This document shows, in pieces, positions 1-6,288 of a DNA stretch of 7,869 bases (its first letter is position 1; each line of letters begins with the position of its first letter). A program made the translations under genes and the position numbers. This stretch comes from Pseudomonas sp. (GTDB lineage: Bacteria > Pseudomonadota > Gammaproteobacteria > Pseudomonadales > Pseudomonadaceae): NCBI GenBank assembly GCA_007117785.1, contig SKFV01000085.1:1-7869 (forward strand). Reading direction: 5' to 3'. The notes beneath the pieces are model-generated. The model did not search any database. It saw nothing but the letters and a program-made list of their open reading frames with translations, and had not been told where the DNA came from.

Positions 1-257
1 ATCTGACGCTGGGTGGCTTTGCTTTCGGCCTGGTCTACATGGCCACTGACCCGGTATCCGCGTCACTGACTAATCGAGGGAAATGGTATTACGGTATCTT
101 GATTGGTCTGATGACTGTGCTTATACGAGTGATCAACCCCGCCTTCCCTGAAGGTATTATGCTGGCGATTCTGTTTGCCAACCTGTTTGCTCCGCTGATT
201 GACCACTTTATCGTTCAGGGCAATATCAACCGGAGGATTGCACGCCATGTCAGCTAA
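1..257 (+). CDS. nqrB: Na+-translocating NADH:quinone reductase subunit B, C-terminal fragment
   Basis: This is the last 84 codons of NqrB; the reading frame is open to the left edge of the window, so the start lies outside. NqrB is the large integral-membrane subunit of Na+-NQR, which oxidises NADH, reduces ubiquinone and pumps Na+. The visible part has the conserved stretch MATDPVSASLTNRGKWYYG (starting at base 39), two hydrophobic membrane segments (around bases 96-140 and 156-218) and a short basic tail ending RRIARHVS. The covalent FMN threonine and the quinone site of NqrB lie upstream and cannot be checked here. The stop codon lies inside the start of nqrC (11-base overlap), which points to co-translation. 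The family call rests on the recognisable C-terminal sequence and on the following nqrC-F genes. Confidence 0.95.
   Translation, partial: LTLGGFAFGLVYMATDPVSASLTNRGKWYYGILIGLMTVLIRVINPAFPEGIMLAILFANLFAPLIDHFIVQGNINRRIARHVS
232..236 (+). promoter_or_regulatory. Ribosome binding site of nqrC
   Basis: GGAGG lies ten bases before the ATG at 247, inside the end of nqrB. It decides the nqrC start: an in-frame ATG at 199 would add 16 residues with no comparable site and a much longer overlap with nqrB. Confidence 0.75.
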
Positions 258-1026
258 GAGAGAATCCATCGGGCGAACGGTTACCGTCGCCTTCCTGGTC
301 TGCCTGGTTTGCTCTGTTGTGGTATCGACTGCAGCAGTCTCTTTGCGACCAGCGCAAATCCAGAACGCGTTGCTGGATAAGCAGCGCAATATCTTGTCCA
401 TTGCCGGTCTGCTGCAACCGGGTGTTAGTATTGAAGAGCAGTTTGCCAACATCACGCCGCGCCTGGTTGATTTGCGTTCTGGTCGCTTCAGTGACGAGCA
501 CGATGCGCTGACATTTGATGCCCAGCGTGCTGCCAGTGATCCTGATCTGTCAAAGCGCCTTGCTGATGGTGATGATATTGCCAATATTCGCCGTCGCGAG
601 CACTTCACTACTGTTTACATGGTGGAGAGTTCTGATGGTGGTATTGAGACCTTGATCCTGCCAATTTATGGTGCTGGTTTGTGGTCAACGCTGTATGGCT
701 TTATCGCCCTTGAGGGTGACCTCAATACCATTGTAGGTCTGGGCTTTTACCAGCATGCTGAAACTCCCGGTCTGGGTGGTGAGGTGGATAACCCTAACTG
801 GAAGCAGCAGTGGGAAGGCAATCTGGTATTTGACGAGGATGGCAATGTCGCAACTCGTGTTGTCAAAGGCGGCGTGGACCGTGGAAGTCCGCAAGCCGAC
901 TATGCAGTAGACGGTCTGGCTGGTGCCACTTTGACCGCACGCGGGGTTGAAGACCTGGTGCGCTTCTGGATGGGCGAGCAAGGCTTCCGTCCATTCCTGA
1001 ATAACCTCAGTGACGGGGAGGCTTAA
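247..1026 (+). CDS. nqrC: Na+-translocating NADH:quinone reductase subunit C (covalent FMN)
   Basis: NqrC (259 residues; about 257 in Vibrio cholerae) is the periplasm-facing subunit that carries one covalently bound FMN and passes electrons within the pump. One N-terminal membrane anchor is visible at about residues 11-33 (TVAFLVCLVCSVVVSTAAVS), followed by a soluble FMN-binding domain. The conserved ETPGLGGEVDNP stretch lies mid-protein, and the flavinylation motif DGLAGAT is at residues 222-228, with T228 the expected phosphoester attachment site. The family consensus is roughly D-g-x-(s/t)-g-A-T; here the s/t position is alanine (A225). The start at 247 is chosen for its GGAGG site and the compact 11-base overlap with nqrB. 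Attachment of FMN requires an ApbE-type transferase; the homologue in this operon looks degenerate (see 3562-4548). Confidence 0.97.
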   Translation: MSAKRESIGRTVTVAFLVCLVCSVVVSTAAVSLRPAQIQNALLDKQRNILSIAGLLQPGVSIEEQFANITPRLVDLRSGRFSDEHDALTFDAQRAASDPDLSKRLADGDDIANIRRREHFTTVYMVESSDGGIETLILPIYGAGLWSTLYGFIALEGDLNTIVGLGFYQHAETPGLGGEVDNPNWKQQWEGNLVFDEDGNVATRVVKGGVDRGSPQADYAVDGLAGATLTARGVEDLVRFWMGEQGFRPFLNNLSDGEA

Positions 1027-1028
1027 TC

Positions 1029-1700
1029 ATGGCTAAAGCAAGCGCCAAGCAGGTGCTCTTCGAGCCCATTTTCAGTAACAACCCGATTGCCCTGCAGGTA
1101 TTGGGTATTTGTTCAGCACTGGCCGTAACTACCAGTCTGAGCGTCACCCTGGTCATGTGTGTGGCTTTGACAGCCGTATGTGCCCTGTCCAACCTGTTTA
1201 TCTCGGTGATTCGCAACCAGATCCCCAGTGCCATCCGCATGATCGTACAGATGGTCATCATCGCGTCGCTGGTAATCCTGGTGGATCAGATCCTCAAGGC
1301 CTACGCCTATGAAACCAGTCGACAGTTGTCGGTATTCGTTGGTCTGATCATTACCAACTGTATCGTCATGGGCCGGGCGGAAGCCTTTGCCATGCAGAAC
1401 CCGCCGCACATGAGTTTCCTGGACGGTGTAGGTAATGGTCTCGGTTACAGCTTTATTCTGATCGTGGTTGCGGTCATTCGTGAGTTGTTTGGTGCCGGCA
1501 CCTTGCTGGGCTTCGAGATTCTGCAATCGGTGAACAATGGTGGTTGGTATCAACCCAACGGCATGTTGCTGTTGCCGCCGTCGGCCTTCTTCATCATCGG
1601 CTTTACCATCTGGATTCTGCGTACCTGGGATAAAGGCCAGATCGAGGAAGAAGACTTCAAGATGAAGCCGCAGACCCGGTCCCTCAAGGAGGCCATGTAA
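1029..1700 (+). CDS. nqrD: Na+-translocating NADH:quinone reductase subunit D
   Basis: NqrD (223 residues) is a hydrophobic inner-membrane subunit with about six transmembrane helices, homologous to NqrE; the two form an inverted pair around an iron centre in the membrane. The expected iron ligands are visible: C28 in LQVLGICSAL and C111 in IITNCIVMGRAEAFAMQ, equivalent to C29 and C112 in V. cholerae. Two further cysteines (C44, C51) are not known ligands. The last 20 or so residues form a charged cytoplasmic tail (GQIEEEDFKMKPQTRS). The gene begins two bases after the nqrC stop with a strong GGGGAGG site at 1015-1021, and ends two bases before nqrE. Assignment is firm from the motifs and the operon. 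Confidence 0.97.
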   Translation: MAKASAKQVLFEPIFSNNPIALQVLGICSALAVTTSLSVTLVMCVALTAVCALSNLFISVIRNQIPSAIRMIVQMVIIASLVILVDQILKAYAYETSRQLSVFVGLIITNCIVMGRAEAFAMQNPPHMSFLDGVGNGLGYSFILIVVAVIRELFGAGTLLGFEILQSVNNGGWYQPNGMLLLPPSAFFIIGFTIWILRTWDKGQIEEEDFKMKPQTRSLKEAM

Positions 1701-1702
1701 TC

Positions 1703-2314
1703 ATGATCGAACATTACATCAGCCTGATGGTCAGGGCGATCTTCGTCGAGAACATGGCTTTGGCCTTCTTCCTCGGCATGTGTACCTTCCTGGCTATCTC
1801 GAAAAAAGTGCAGACCTCGTTGGGTCTGGGTATTGCGGTTGTCGTGGTGTTGACCATCACGGTGCCGGCCAATAATCTGATTTTCAACTATCTGCTGCGT
1901 GACGGCGCGCTGGCCTGGGCCGGTATGCCGAATGTAGACCTGAGCTTCCTTGGTCTGCTCAGTTACATCGGTGTGATTGCAGCCATGGTGCAGATCCTGG
2001 AAATGACGCTGGATAAATACTTGCCTGCGCTTTACAACGCTTTGGGTGTATTTTTGCCACTGATTACGGTGAATTGCGCCATTCTGGGTGCTTCCCTGTT
2101 CATGGTAGAACGTGATTATGCGTTTGGTGAAAGCGTCGTATACGGATTTGGCGCCGGTGTGGGCTGGGCTCTGGCTATTGTTGCTTTGGCCGGGATCCGG
2201 GAAAAACTCAAATACAGTGACGTTCCTGCGGGTCTGCGTGGTCTCGGCATCACCTTCATTATTGTGGGTCTGATGTCGCTTGGCTTTATGTCTTTCTCCG
2301 GCGTCCAACTGTAA
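1703..2314 (+). CDS. nqrE: Na+-translocating NADH:quinone reductase subunit E
   Basis: NqrE (203 residues) is the six-helix membrane partner of NqrD. The two iron-centre cysteines are present: C27 in FFLGMCTFLAISKK and C125 in LPLITVNCAILG. The family-typical end (LAGIREKLKYSDVPAGLRGL through GFMSFSGVQL) is intact. Compared with the V. cholerae protein as I remember it, there is one extra residue at the N-terminus and about four extra in the loop around LAWAGMPNVDLSF (residues 70-82), which explains the shift of the second cysteine from 120 to 125. The ribosome binding site AAGGAGG (1687-1693) lies in the end of nqrD. The two-base spacing from nqrD is consistent with co-translation of the NqrD/NqrE pair. 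Confidence 0.97.
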   Translation: MIEHYISLMVRAIFVENMALAFFLGMCTFLAISKKVQTSLGLGIAVVVVLTITVPANNLIFNYLLRDGALAWAGMPNVDLSFLGLLSYIGVIAAMVQILEMTLDKYLPALYNALGVFLPLITVNCAILGASLFMVERDYAFGESVVYGFGAGVGWALAIVALAGIREKLKYSDVPAGLRGLGITFIIVGLMSLGFMSFSGVQL

Positions 2315-2315
2315 C

Positions 2316-2322
2316 AGAGGAG
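2316..2322 (+). promoter_or_regulatory. Ribosome binding site of nqrF
   Basis: AGAGGAG directly follows the nqrE stop, 11 bases before the ATG at 2334. It supports that start over an in-frame ATG at 2280 inside nqrE, and gives a protein of 408 residues, the usual family length, beginning with the membrane anchor. Confidence 0.75.
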
Positions 2323-2333
2323 CTGTACCCGAC

Positions 2334-3560
2334 ATGAATACTGAAATTATCCTTGGCGTCGGGATGTTCACTGCGGTCGTACTGACCCTGGTGGGCGTTA
2401 TCCTGGCAGCACGTTCCAAGTTGGTCGCCAGTGGCGATATCAGCATTGAAATCAATGGTGAGCGCACCATTACCGTGCCCGCCGGCGGCAAGCTTCTGAA
2501 CACCTTGTCTGACAACGGCATTTTTCTGTCGTCGGCCTGTGGTGGCGGCGGAACCTGCGCGCAGTGCAAATGTATTGTCGAAGAGGGCGGTGGCTCGATG
2601 CTGCCGACTGAAGAGACGCATTTTACCAAGCGTGAGGCTCGTGAAGGCTGGCGTCTGTCTTGTCAGGCACCGGTCAAGGCCGACATGAAAATCGAAGTGC
2701 CTGAAGAGGTCTTCGGCGTCAAGAAGTGGGAATGCACAGTCGAGTCCAACCCCAATGTGGCGACCTTTATCAAGGAATTGACGTTGAAGTTGCCAGAAGG
2801 CGAGAACGTCGATTTCCGCGCGGGTGGCTACGTGCAGCTGGAATGCCCGCCGCACACCGTTAATTACAAGGATTTCGACATTCAGCCGGAATTCCACGGT
2901 GACTGGGACAAGTTTGACGTTTGGCGTTATGTGTCCAAGGTTGACGAGACGGTGATTCGCGCCTACTCGATGGCCAATTATCCGGAAGAGCGCGGTGTGG
3001 TCAAATTCAACATCCGTGTTGCAACACCGCCGCCGGGTCGTGATGATTTGCCGCCGGGTAAAATGTCGTCCTGGGTCTTCGGCCTCAAGCCGGGTGACAC
3101 CGGAGTCGTTGTGTATGGTCCCTTCGGTGAGTTCTTTGCCAAGGAAACCGATGCCGAGATGGTCTTCGTTGGCGGTGGTGCCGGTATGGCGCCCATGCGC
3201 TCGCATATTTTTGATCAGCTCAAGCGTCTGAATTCCAAGCGCAAGATCAGCTTCTGGTACGGTGCCCGTTCGTTGCGTGAAGCCTTCTATGTCGAAGAAT
3301 TCGACAAGCTGGCAGCTGAAAACGAAAACTTCTCCTGGCATCTGGCTTTGTCTGAGCCGCTACCTGAAGATAACTGGGAAGGCCCCACCGGCTTCATTCA
3401 CAATGTGCTGTATGACAATTACCTGAAAGATCATCCAGCACCGGAAGACTGCGAGTTCTACATGTGCGGTCCGCCGATGATGAATGCCTCGGTCATCAAG
3501 CTGCTTGAAGATCTGGGGGTTGAGCCGGAAAACGTCCTGCTTGACGATTTCGGCGGCTAG
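2334..3560 (+). CDS. nqrF: Na+-translocating NADH:quinone reductase subunit F (NADH entry, FAD and 2Fe-2S)
   Basis: NqrF (408 residues) is the electron-entry subunit: it oxidises cytoplasmic NADH through FAD and passes electrons to a ferredoxin-type 2Fe-2S cluster. Domains in order are an N-terminal membrane anchor (about residues 4-26), a plant-type ferredoxin domain (about 34-125) with cluster cysteines C69, C75, C78 and C110 (motif ACGGGGTCAQCKC), and a ferredoxin-NADP reductase-like module. The flavin motif R209-A-Y-S212 binds FAD. GGGAGMAPMR at 280-289 and CGPPMMN starting at C378 form the NADH site, and the protein ends LLDDFGG as expected for the aromatic residue near the nicotinamide site. 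All key residues are intact. The gene follows nqrE after 19 bases. Confidence 0.98.
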   Translation: MNTEIILGVGMFTAVVLTLVGVILAARSKLVASGDISIEINGERTITVPAGGKLLNTLSDNGIFLSSACGGGGTCAQCKCIVEEGGGSMLPTEETHFTKREAREGWRLSCQAPVKADMKIEVPEEVFGVKKWECTVESNPNVATFIKELTLKLPEGENVDFRAGGYVQLECPPHTVNYKDFDIQPEFHGDWDKFDVWRYVSKVDETVIRAYSMANYPEERGVVKFNIRVATPPPGRDDLPPGKMSSWVFGLKPGDTGVVVYGPFGEFFAKETDAEMVFVGGGAGMAPMRSHIFDQLKRLNSKRKISFWYGARSLREAFYVEEFDKLAAENENFSWHLALSEPLPEDNWEGPTGFIHNVLYDNYLKDHPAPEDCEFYMCGPPMMNASVIKLLEDLGVEPENVLLDDFGG

Positions 3561-3561
3561 C

Positions 3562-4548
3562 ATGCCCCGCTGGTTGCTCCAGCCCGCCATGATCGCTGCC
3601 TTGGCAGCGTTTCTGGCGGGCTGTTTCATTTCTGCAGACTCGGTCAATGAGGTTGACGGAGAAACTCTGCTTGGCAACTATAGTCTGAAGTGGTTGGCGA
3701 AGCAGGGTAGCTCTGCGCCAGAAGTGCTGCAGCAACAGCTCGAAGAGCATATCGATCAGTTGGCCAGTGAGTTGCTGGCGCTTTACGCCGATAGTCCGAT
3801 CGCCGTCTTCAACCGCTTGCCTCAAGAGCAATGTATGGCTGTACCCGAGTCGGTACAGCTGTTGTTGCAGCGGTTGCAAGAGCTGTATGCCTTCAGTTTG
3901 TCGCATACGCGTGAGCCTACCTCGCTGCCCCCATGGTGGTTGCTGACAGCAGATGAAACGTCCCTGCCTGCTAGTGGACAGCATCCGGCAATATCTCTGG
4001 AAGCCGATCAACTGTGCCGGAATGCCGATGTGCAACTTGACCTCTCCAGTCTGGTCAACAGTTACATAGTTGATGCCCTGGATGATTGGTTGCTGGAGTT
4101 GGGCATTGAGAATTACATGCTCGATCTTGACGGGGATGTTAGGGTAAAGGGTAAACAGTCTGCCGGGAGGCCCTGGCGGGTTGTGGTTGAGGCGCCGCGC
4201 GATCATGCGCGTCTGGCCTATCGGTTGCTGGAACTGGATGACCATGCCGTGGCGCGAGCAGGTGATTATCGCGATTATGTGGCCAGGTCGCGTAACCAGT
4301 CGGTCTGGTTGCAAGATCTTGATTCGGATTTGCAACCGCAAGGACTGCGCTGTGTCACTGTATTTGCCGAATCGGCAACCGAGGCCGATACTCTGGCGCA
4401 CTTGTTGATGTTCATGGGTGCCGAGCAGGGTTGGATATTTGCCGAAGAGCAGGGGATCTCGGCCTTTTTTGTCGAGCAGCATGCGAAGACGGGTTTTGTT
4501 TCCCGCGGCACTCCGGCTTTCAAAGCGCTGAAAAACAGCGAGGAGTAA
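3562..4548 (+). CDS. Degenerate ApbE-family (FAD:protein FMN transferase-like) lipoprotein
   Basis: Predicted lipoprotein of 328 residues, with a signal peptide ending in lipobox LAGC (C21). The position between nqrF and nqrM is that of apbE, whose product attaches FMN to threonines of NqrB and NqrC. Family resemblance is visible as LLGNYSLKW (36-44) near the start; D160-x10-D171 replacing DLGGIAKGYAVD; the DGD at 190-192 replacing the GGD; GRPWRVVVEAPR (202-213); AGDYRDY (233-239); and VTVFAESATEADTLAHLL (265-282). Hallmarks are missing: the lysine of GIAKGY is N166, HIIDPxTG is replaced by a stretch without His or DP (246-261), the threonine of ADALATAL is H280, and TxGAFD is absent. It may be inactive as a transferase, or have a structural or substrate-specific role. 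The start lies one base after the nqrF stop, with only a weak GGCGG upstream. The ApbE call is by motif pattern; function is uncertain. Confidence 0.8.
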   Translation: MPRWLLQPAMIAALAAFLAGCFISADSVNEVDGETLLGNYSLKWLAKQGSSAPEVLQQQLEEHIDQLASELLALYADSPIAVFNRLPQEQCMAVPESVQLLLQRLQELYAFSLSHTREPTSLPPWWLLTADETSLPASGQHPAISLEADQLCRNADVQLDLSSLVNSYIVDALDDWLLELGIENYMLDLDGDVRVKGKQSAGRPWRVVVEAPRDHARLAYRLLELDDHAVARAGDYRDYVARSRNQSVWLQDLDSDLQPQGLRCVTVFAESATEADTLAHLLMFMGAEQGWIFAEEQGISAFFVEQHAKTGFVSRGTPAFKALKNSEE

Positions 4549-4551
4549 CAC

Positions 4552-4794
4552 ATGATTTATGTATTGGCGTTTGTAGTCATGGCGGTCATCGTCATCGGTA
4601 TGTCTGTCGGCGTTATGGCTGGCCGTAAACCGATTGCCGGCTCATGTGGCGGTATCGGTGCCACTGGCGTGACCAAGGAATGTGGTATCTGTGGTGGCGA
4701 TGTGCAGAAATGCGAAGAAGCCAACCCGACCGACAAGACAGGTAACCTGCGCAGCGATCTGGCGCGGGATGCGACCAAGACCAAGGTCGACTAG
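4552..4794 (+). CDS. nqrM: Na+-NQR maturation protein NqrM (DUF539)
   Basis: NqrM (80 residues) is a small membrane protein required for assembly of active Na+-NQR, thought to deliver iron for the NqrD/NqrE membrane centre. It has one N-terminal transmembrane helix (about residues 2-23). This is followed by G-R-K-P, which by the positive-inside rule would put the C-terminal part in the cytoplasm. The four family cysteines are present at C32, C44, C47 and C54 in the pattern SCGGIG, ECGICGGD, KCEE. The start has a good site, GCGAGGAG (4538-4545), overlapping the end of the ApbE-like gene; three bases separate the two coding regions. It is the last gene of the nqr cluster. Assignment is firm from cysteine pattern, length and position. 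Confidence 0.95.
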   Translation: MIYVLAFVVMAVIVIGMSVGVMAGRKPIAGSCGGIGATGVTKECGICGGDVQKCEEANPTDKTGNLRSDLARDATKTKVD

Positions 4795-4796
4795 CC

Positions 4797-4815
4797 AGCG
4801 GCCCGGCGGGTTGCT
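4797..4815 (+). other. Imperfect hairpin after nqrM
   Basis: Bases 4797-4804 (AGCGGCCC) can pair with 4808-4815 (GGGTTGCT) in RNA: eight pairs, two of them G-U, with a three-base loop. It begins three bases after the nqrM stop. Only two T residues follow, so it is not a canonical intrinsic terminator. It could be an attenuating or RNA-stabilising element, or chance. Confidence 0.25.
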
Positions 4816-4852
4816 TAAGCTGATGTGGATCATGGGATAAGGAAACGATTGA

Positions 4853-6250
4853 ATGGCTGTATACAATTACGATGTAGTTGTCCTGGGTTCCGGCCCGGCG
4901 GGTGAGGGTGCGGCAATGAATGCCGCCAAGCACGGCCGCAAGGTAGCGGTAGTAGAAGAGCGGGAAGTGGTCGGGGGTAATTGCACCCATCTGGGCACTA
5001 TTCCGTCCAAGGCACTGCGTTACTCGGTCAAGCAGATCATTCAATTCAATACCAACCCCATGTTCCGTAAGATTGGCGACCCGCGCTGGTTTTCCTTTCC
5101 CGATGTGTTGCGCAGTGCGGAAAAGGTAATGAACAAGCAGGTGGCTTCGCGCACCAGTTACTATGCGCGCAACCGGGTTGATGTGTTCTTTGGCAAGGGC
5201 AGTTTTGCTGATGAGCACACGATCGAGCTGGTCAGCCCCTCGGGCGGACTGGAAAAACTGATCGCCAAGGAAATCATTATCGCTACCGGCTCACGCCCGT
5301 ACCGGCCAGCGGATGTGAACTTCAGCCATCCGCGGATCTACGACAGCGACACCATTCTCAAGCTCAATCACACACCACGTGCGCTGATCATTTATGGTGC
5401 CGGGGTGATTGGCTGTGAATACGCCTCAATCTTCTGTGGCCTTGGTGTCAAGGTCGACCTGATTGATACCCGTGATCGTCTGCTCAGCTTTCTCGATGAC
5501 GAGATTTCCGATGCCCTCAGCTATCACCTGCGTAATACCAGCGTGCTGATCCGGCATAATGAGGAATACGAGAAGATCGAAGGCACTGACAAGTCAGGTG
5601 TTGTGTTGCATCTGAAATCCGGCAAGAAGCTCAAGGCCGATGCCTTGCTCTGGTGCAATGGCCGTACCGGCAATACCGATGGCCTGGGGCTGGAAAACAT
5701 AGGTCTGCAGGCCAATGGCCGGGGTCAGCTGGAAGTGGATGAGAACTACCGCACCGAGATCTCCAACATCTATGCTGTTGGGGATGTGATCGGATGGCCG
5801 AGTCTGGCCAGTGCGGCCTTCGACCAGGGCCGTTCGGCGGCAGGCAATATTGTCAGCAACGATGCCTGGCGCTTCGTCGATGACGTGCCGACCGGCATCT
5901 ATACCATTCCGGAGATCAGCTCGCTGGGCAAAACCGAGCGTGAGCTGACTGACGCCCAGGTTCCCTATGAAATTGGCCAGGCGTTCTTCAAGAGCATTGC
6001 CCGTGCGCAGATCAGCGGCGAGCCAGTGGGTTTACTGAAGATCCTGTTCCACCGCGAGACCCTTGAAGTGCTGGGTATACACTGTTTTGGTGACCAGGCG
6101 GCAGAGATCGTGCACATCGGTCAGGCGGTCATGAACCAGAAAGGCGAAGCCAACAGCATCAAGTACTTCGTCAACACCACCTTCAATTATCCGACCATGG
6201 CCGAGGCCTATCGGATTGCGGCACTGGACGGTCTGAACCGACTCTTCTGA
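4853..6250 (+). CDS. sthA: Soluble pyridine nucleotide transhydrogenase (Si-specific NAD(P)+ transhydrogenase)
   Basis: This cytoplasmic FAD enzyme (465 residues; 464-466 in relatives) catalyses NADPH + NAD+ = NADP+ + NADH and mainly drains excess NADPH. The FAD Rossmann motif GSGPAGEGAA is at 12-21, the NAD(P)-binding motif GAGVIG at 182-187 and the second FAD motif YAVGD at 307-311; a pyridine-nucleotide-disulfide dimerisation domain follows. The protein belongs to the disulfide-reductase fold but keeps only one redox cysteine: GGNCTHLGTIPSK has C44 and T49 where relatives have C-x4-C. The C-terminal catalytic His-Pro is Tyr-Pro (FNYPTMAEAYR). Both changes are typical of transhydrogenases and separate it from lipoamide dehydrogenase and glutathione reductase. 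The site AAGGAAA (4839-4845) supports the ATG at 4853. It may be co-transcribed with nqr. The name sth is also used in Pseudomonas. Confidence 0.97.
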   Translation: MAVYNYDVVVLGSGPAGEGAAMNAAKHGRKVAVVEEREVVGGNCTHLGTIPSKALRYSVKQIIQFNTNPMFRKIGDPRWFSFPDVLRSAEKVMNKQVASRTSYYARNRVDVFFGKGSFADEHTIELVSPSGGLEKLIAKEIIIATGSRPYRPADVNFSHPRIYDSDTILKLNHTPRALIIYGAGVIGCEYASIFCGLGVKVDLIDTRDRLLSFLDDEISDALSYHLRNTSVLIRHNEEYEKIEGTDKSGVVLHLKSGKKLKADALLWCNGRTGNTDGLGLENIGLQANGRGQLEVDENYRTEISNIYAVGDVIGWPSLASAAFDQGRSAAGNIVSNDAWRFVDDVPTGIYTIPEISSLGKTERELTDAQVPYEIGQAFFKSIARAQISGEPVGLLKILFHRETLEVLGIHCFGDQAAEIVHIGQAVMNQKGEANSIKYFVNTTFNYPTMAEAYRIAALDGLNRLF

Positions 6251-6257
6251 GCGTTGG

Positions 6258-6281
6258 CCGGTGGGGTGCGAACCCTGCCGG
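6258..6281 (+). terminator. Strong hairpin with GCGA tetraloop after sthA
   Basis: CCGGTGGGGT (6258-6267) pairs over ten positions with ACCCTGCCGG (6272-6281), closing a GCGA loop of the stable GNRA class. It starts eight bases after the sthA stop. Two of the pairs are G-U on the plus-strand RNA and become A-C mismatches on the minus strand, so the structure favours the sthA transcript. No U-tract follows, so it is not a textbook intrinsic terminator. It may be a 3'-end stabilising stem or a weak terminator between the convergent sthA and GDPD genes. Confidence 0.45.
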
Positions 6282-6288
6282 TAGTCAC

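Noticed and set aside
63..608. 181-codon open frame on the minus strand
   Set aside because: Antisense to nqrB and nqrC, Arg/Ser-rich shadow translation without a plausible start context.
1550..2629. 359-codon open frame on the minus strand
   Set aside because: Antisense to nqrD, nqrE and nqrF; low-complexity His/Gln/Asp-rich translation with no domain pattern, a codon shadow of the plus-strand genes.
2286..3341. 351-codon open frame on the minus strand
   Set aside because: Antisense to the intact nqrF gene; its translation shows no recognisable motif.
3484..3561. Upstream in-frame start for the ApbE-like gene inside nqrF
   Set aside because: It would add 26 residues before a good lipoprotein signal peptide and overlap nqrF by 77 bases.
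3496..4551. 351-codon open frame on the minus strand
   Set aside because: Antisense to the ApbE-like gene; Gln/Arg-rich shadow translation. The plus frame has a lipobox and family motifs, so it is the real gene.
4813..4820. Perfect palindrome GCTTAAGC before sthA
   Set aside because: Eight bases only, expected by chance; no matching second copy or known operator pattern.
4811..4839. Possible promoter before sthA (TTGCTT, 17 bases, GGGATA)
   Set aside because: The -10 match is poor and it runs into the ribosome site of sthA.
4982..5013. Apparent loss of the redox disulfide in the flavoprotein at 4853-6250
   Set aside because: C44 with T49, and Tyr-Pro near the C-terminus, are normal for soluble transhydrogenases, not a defect.
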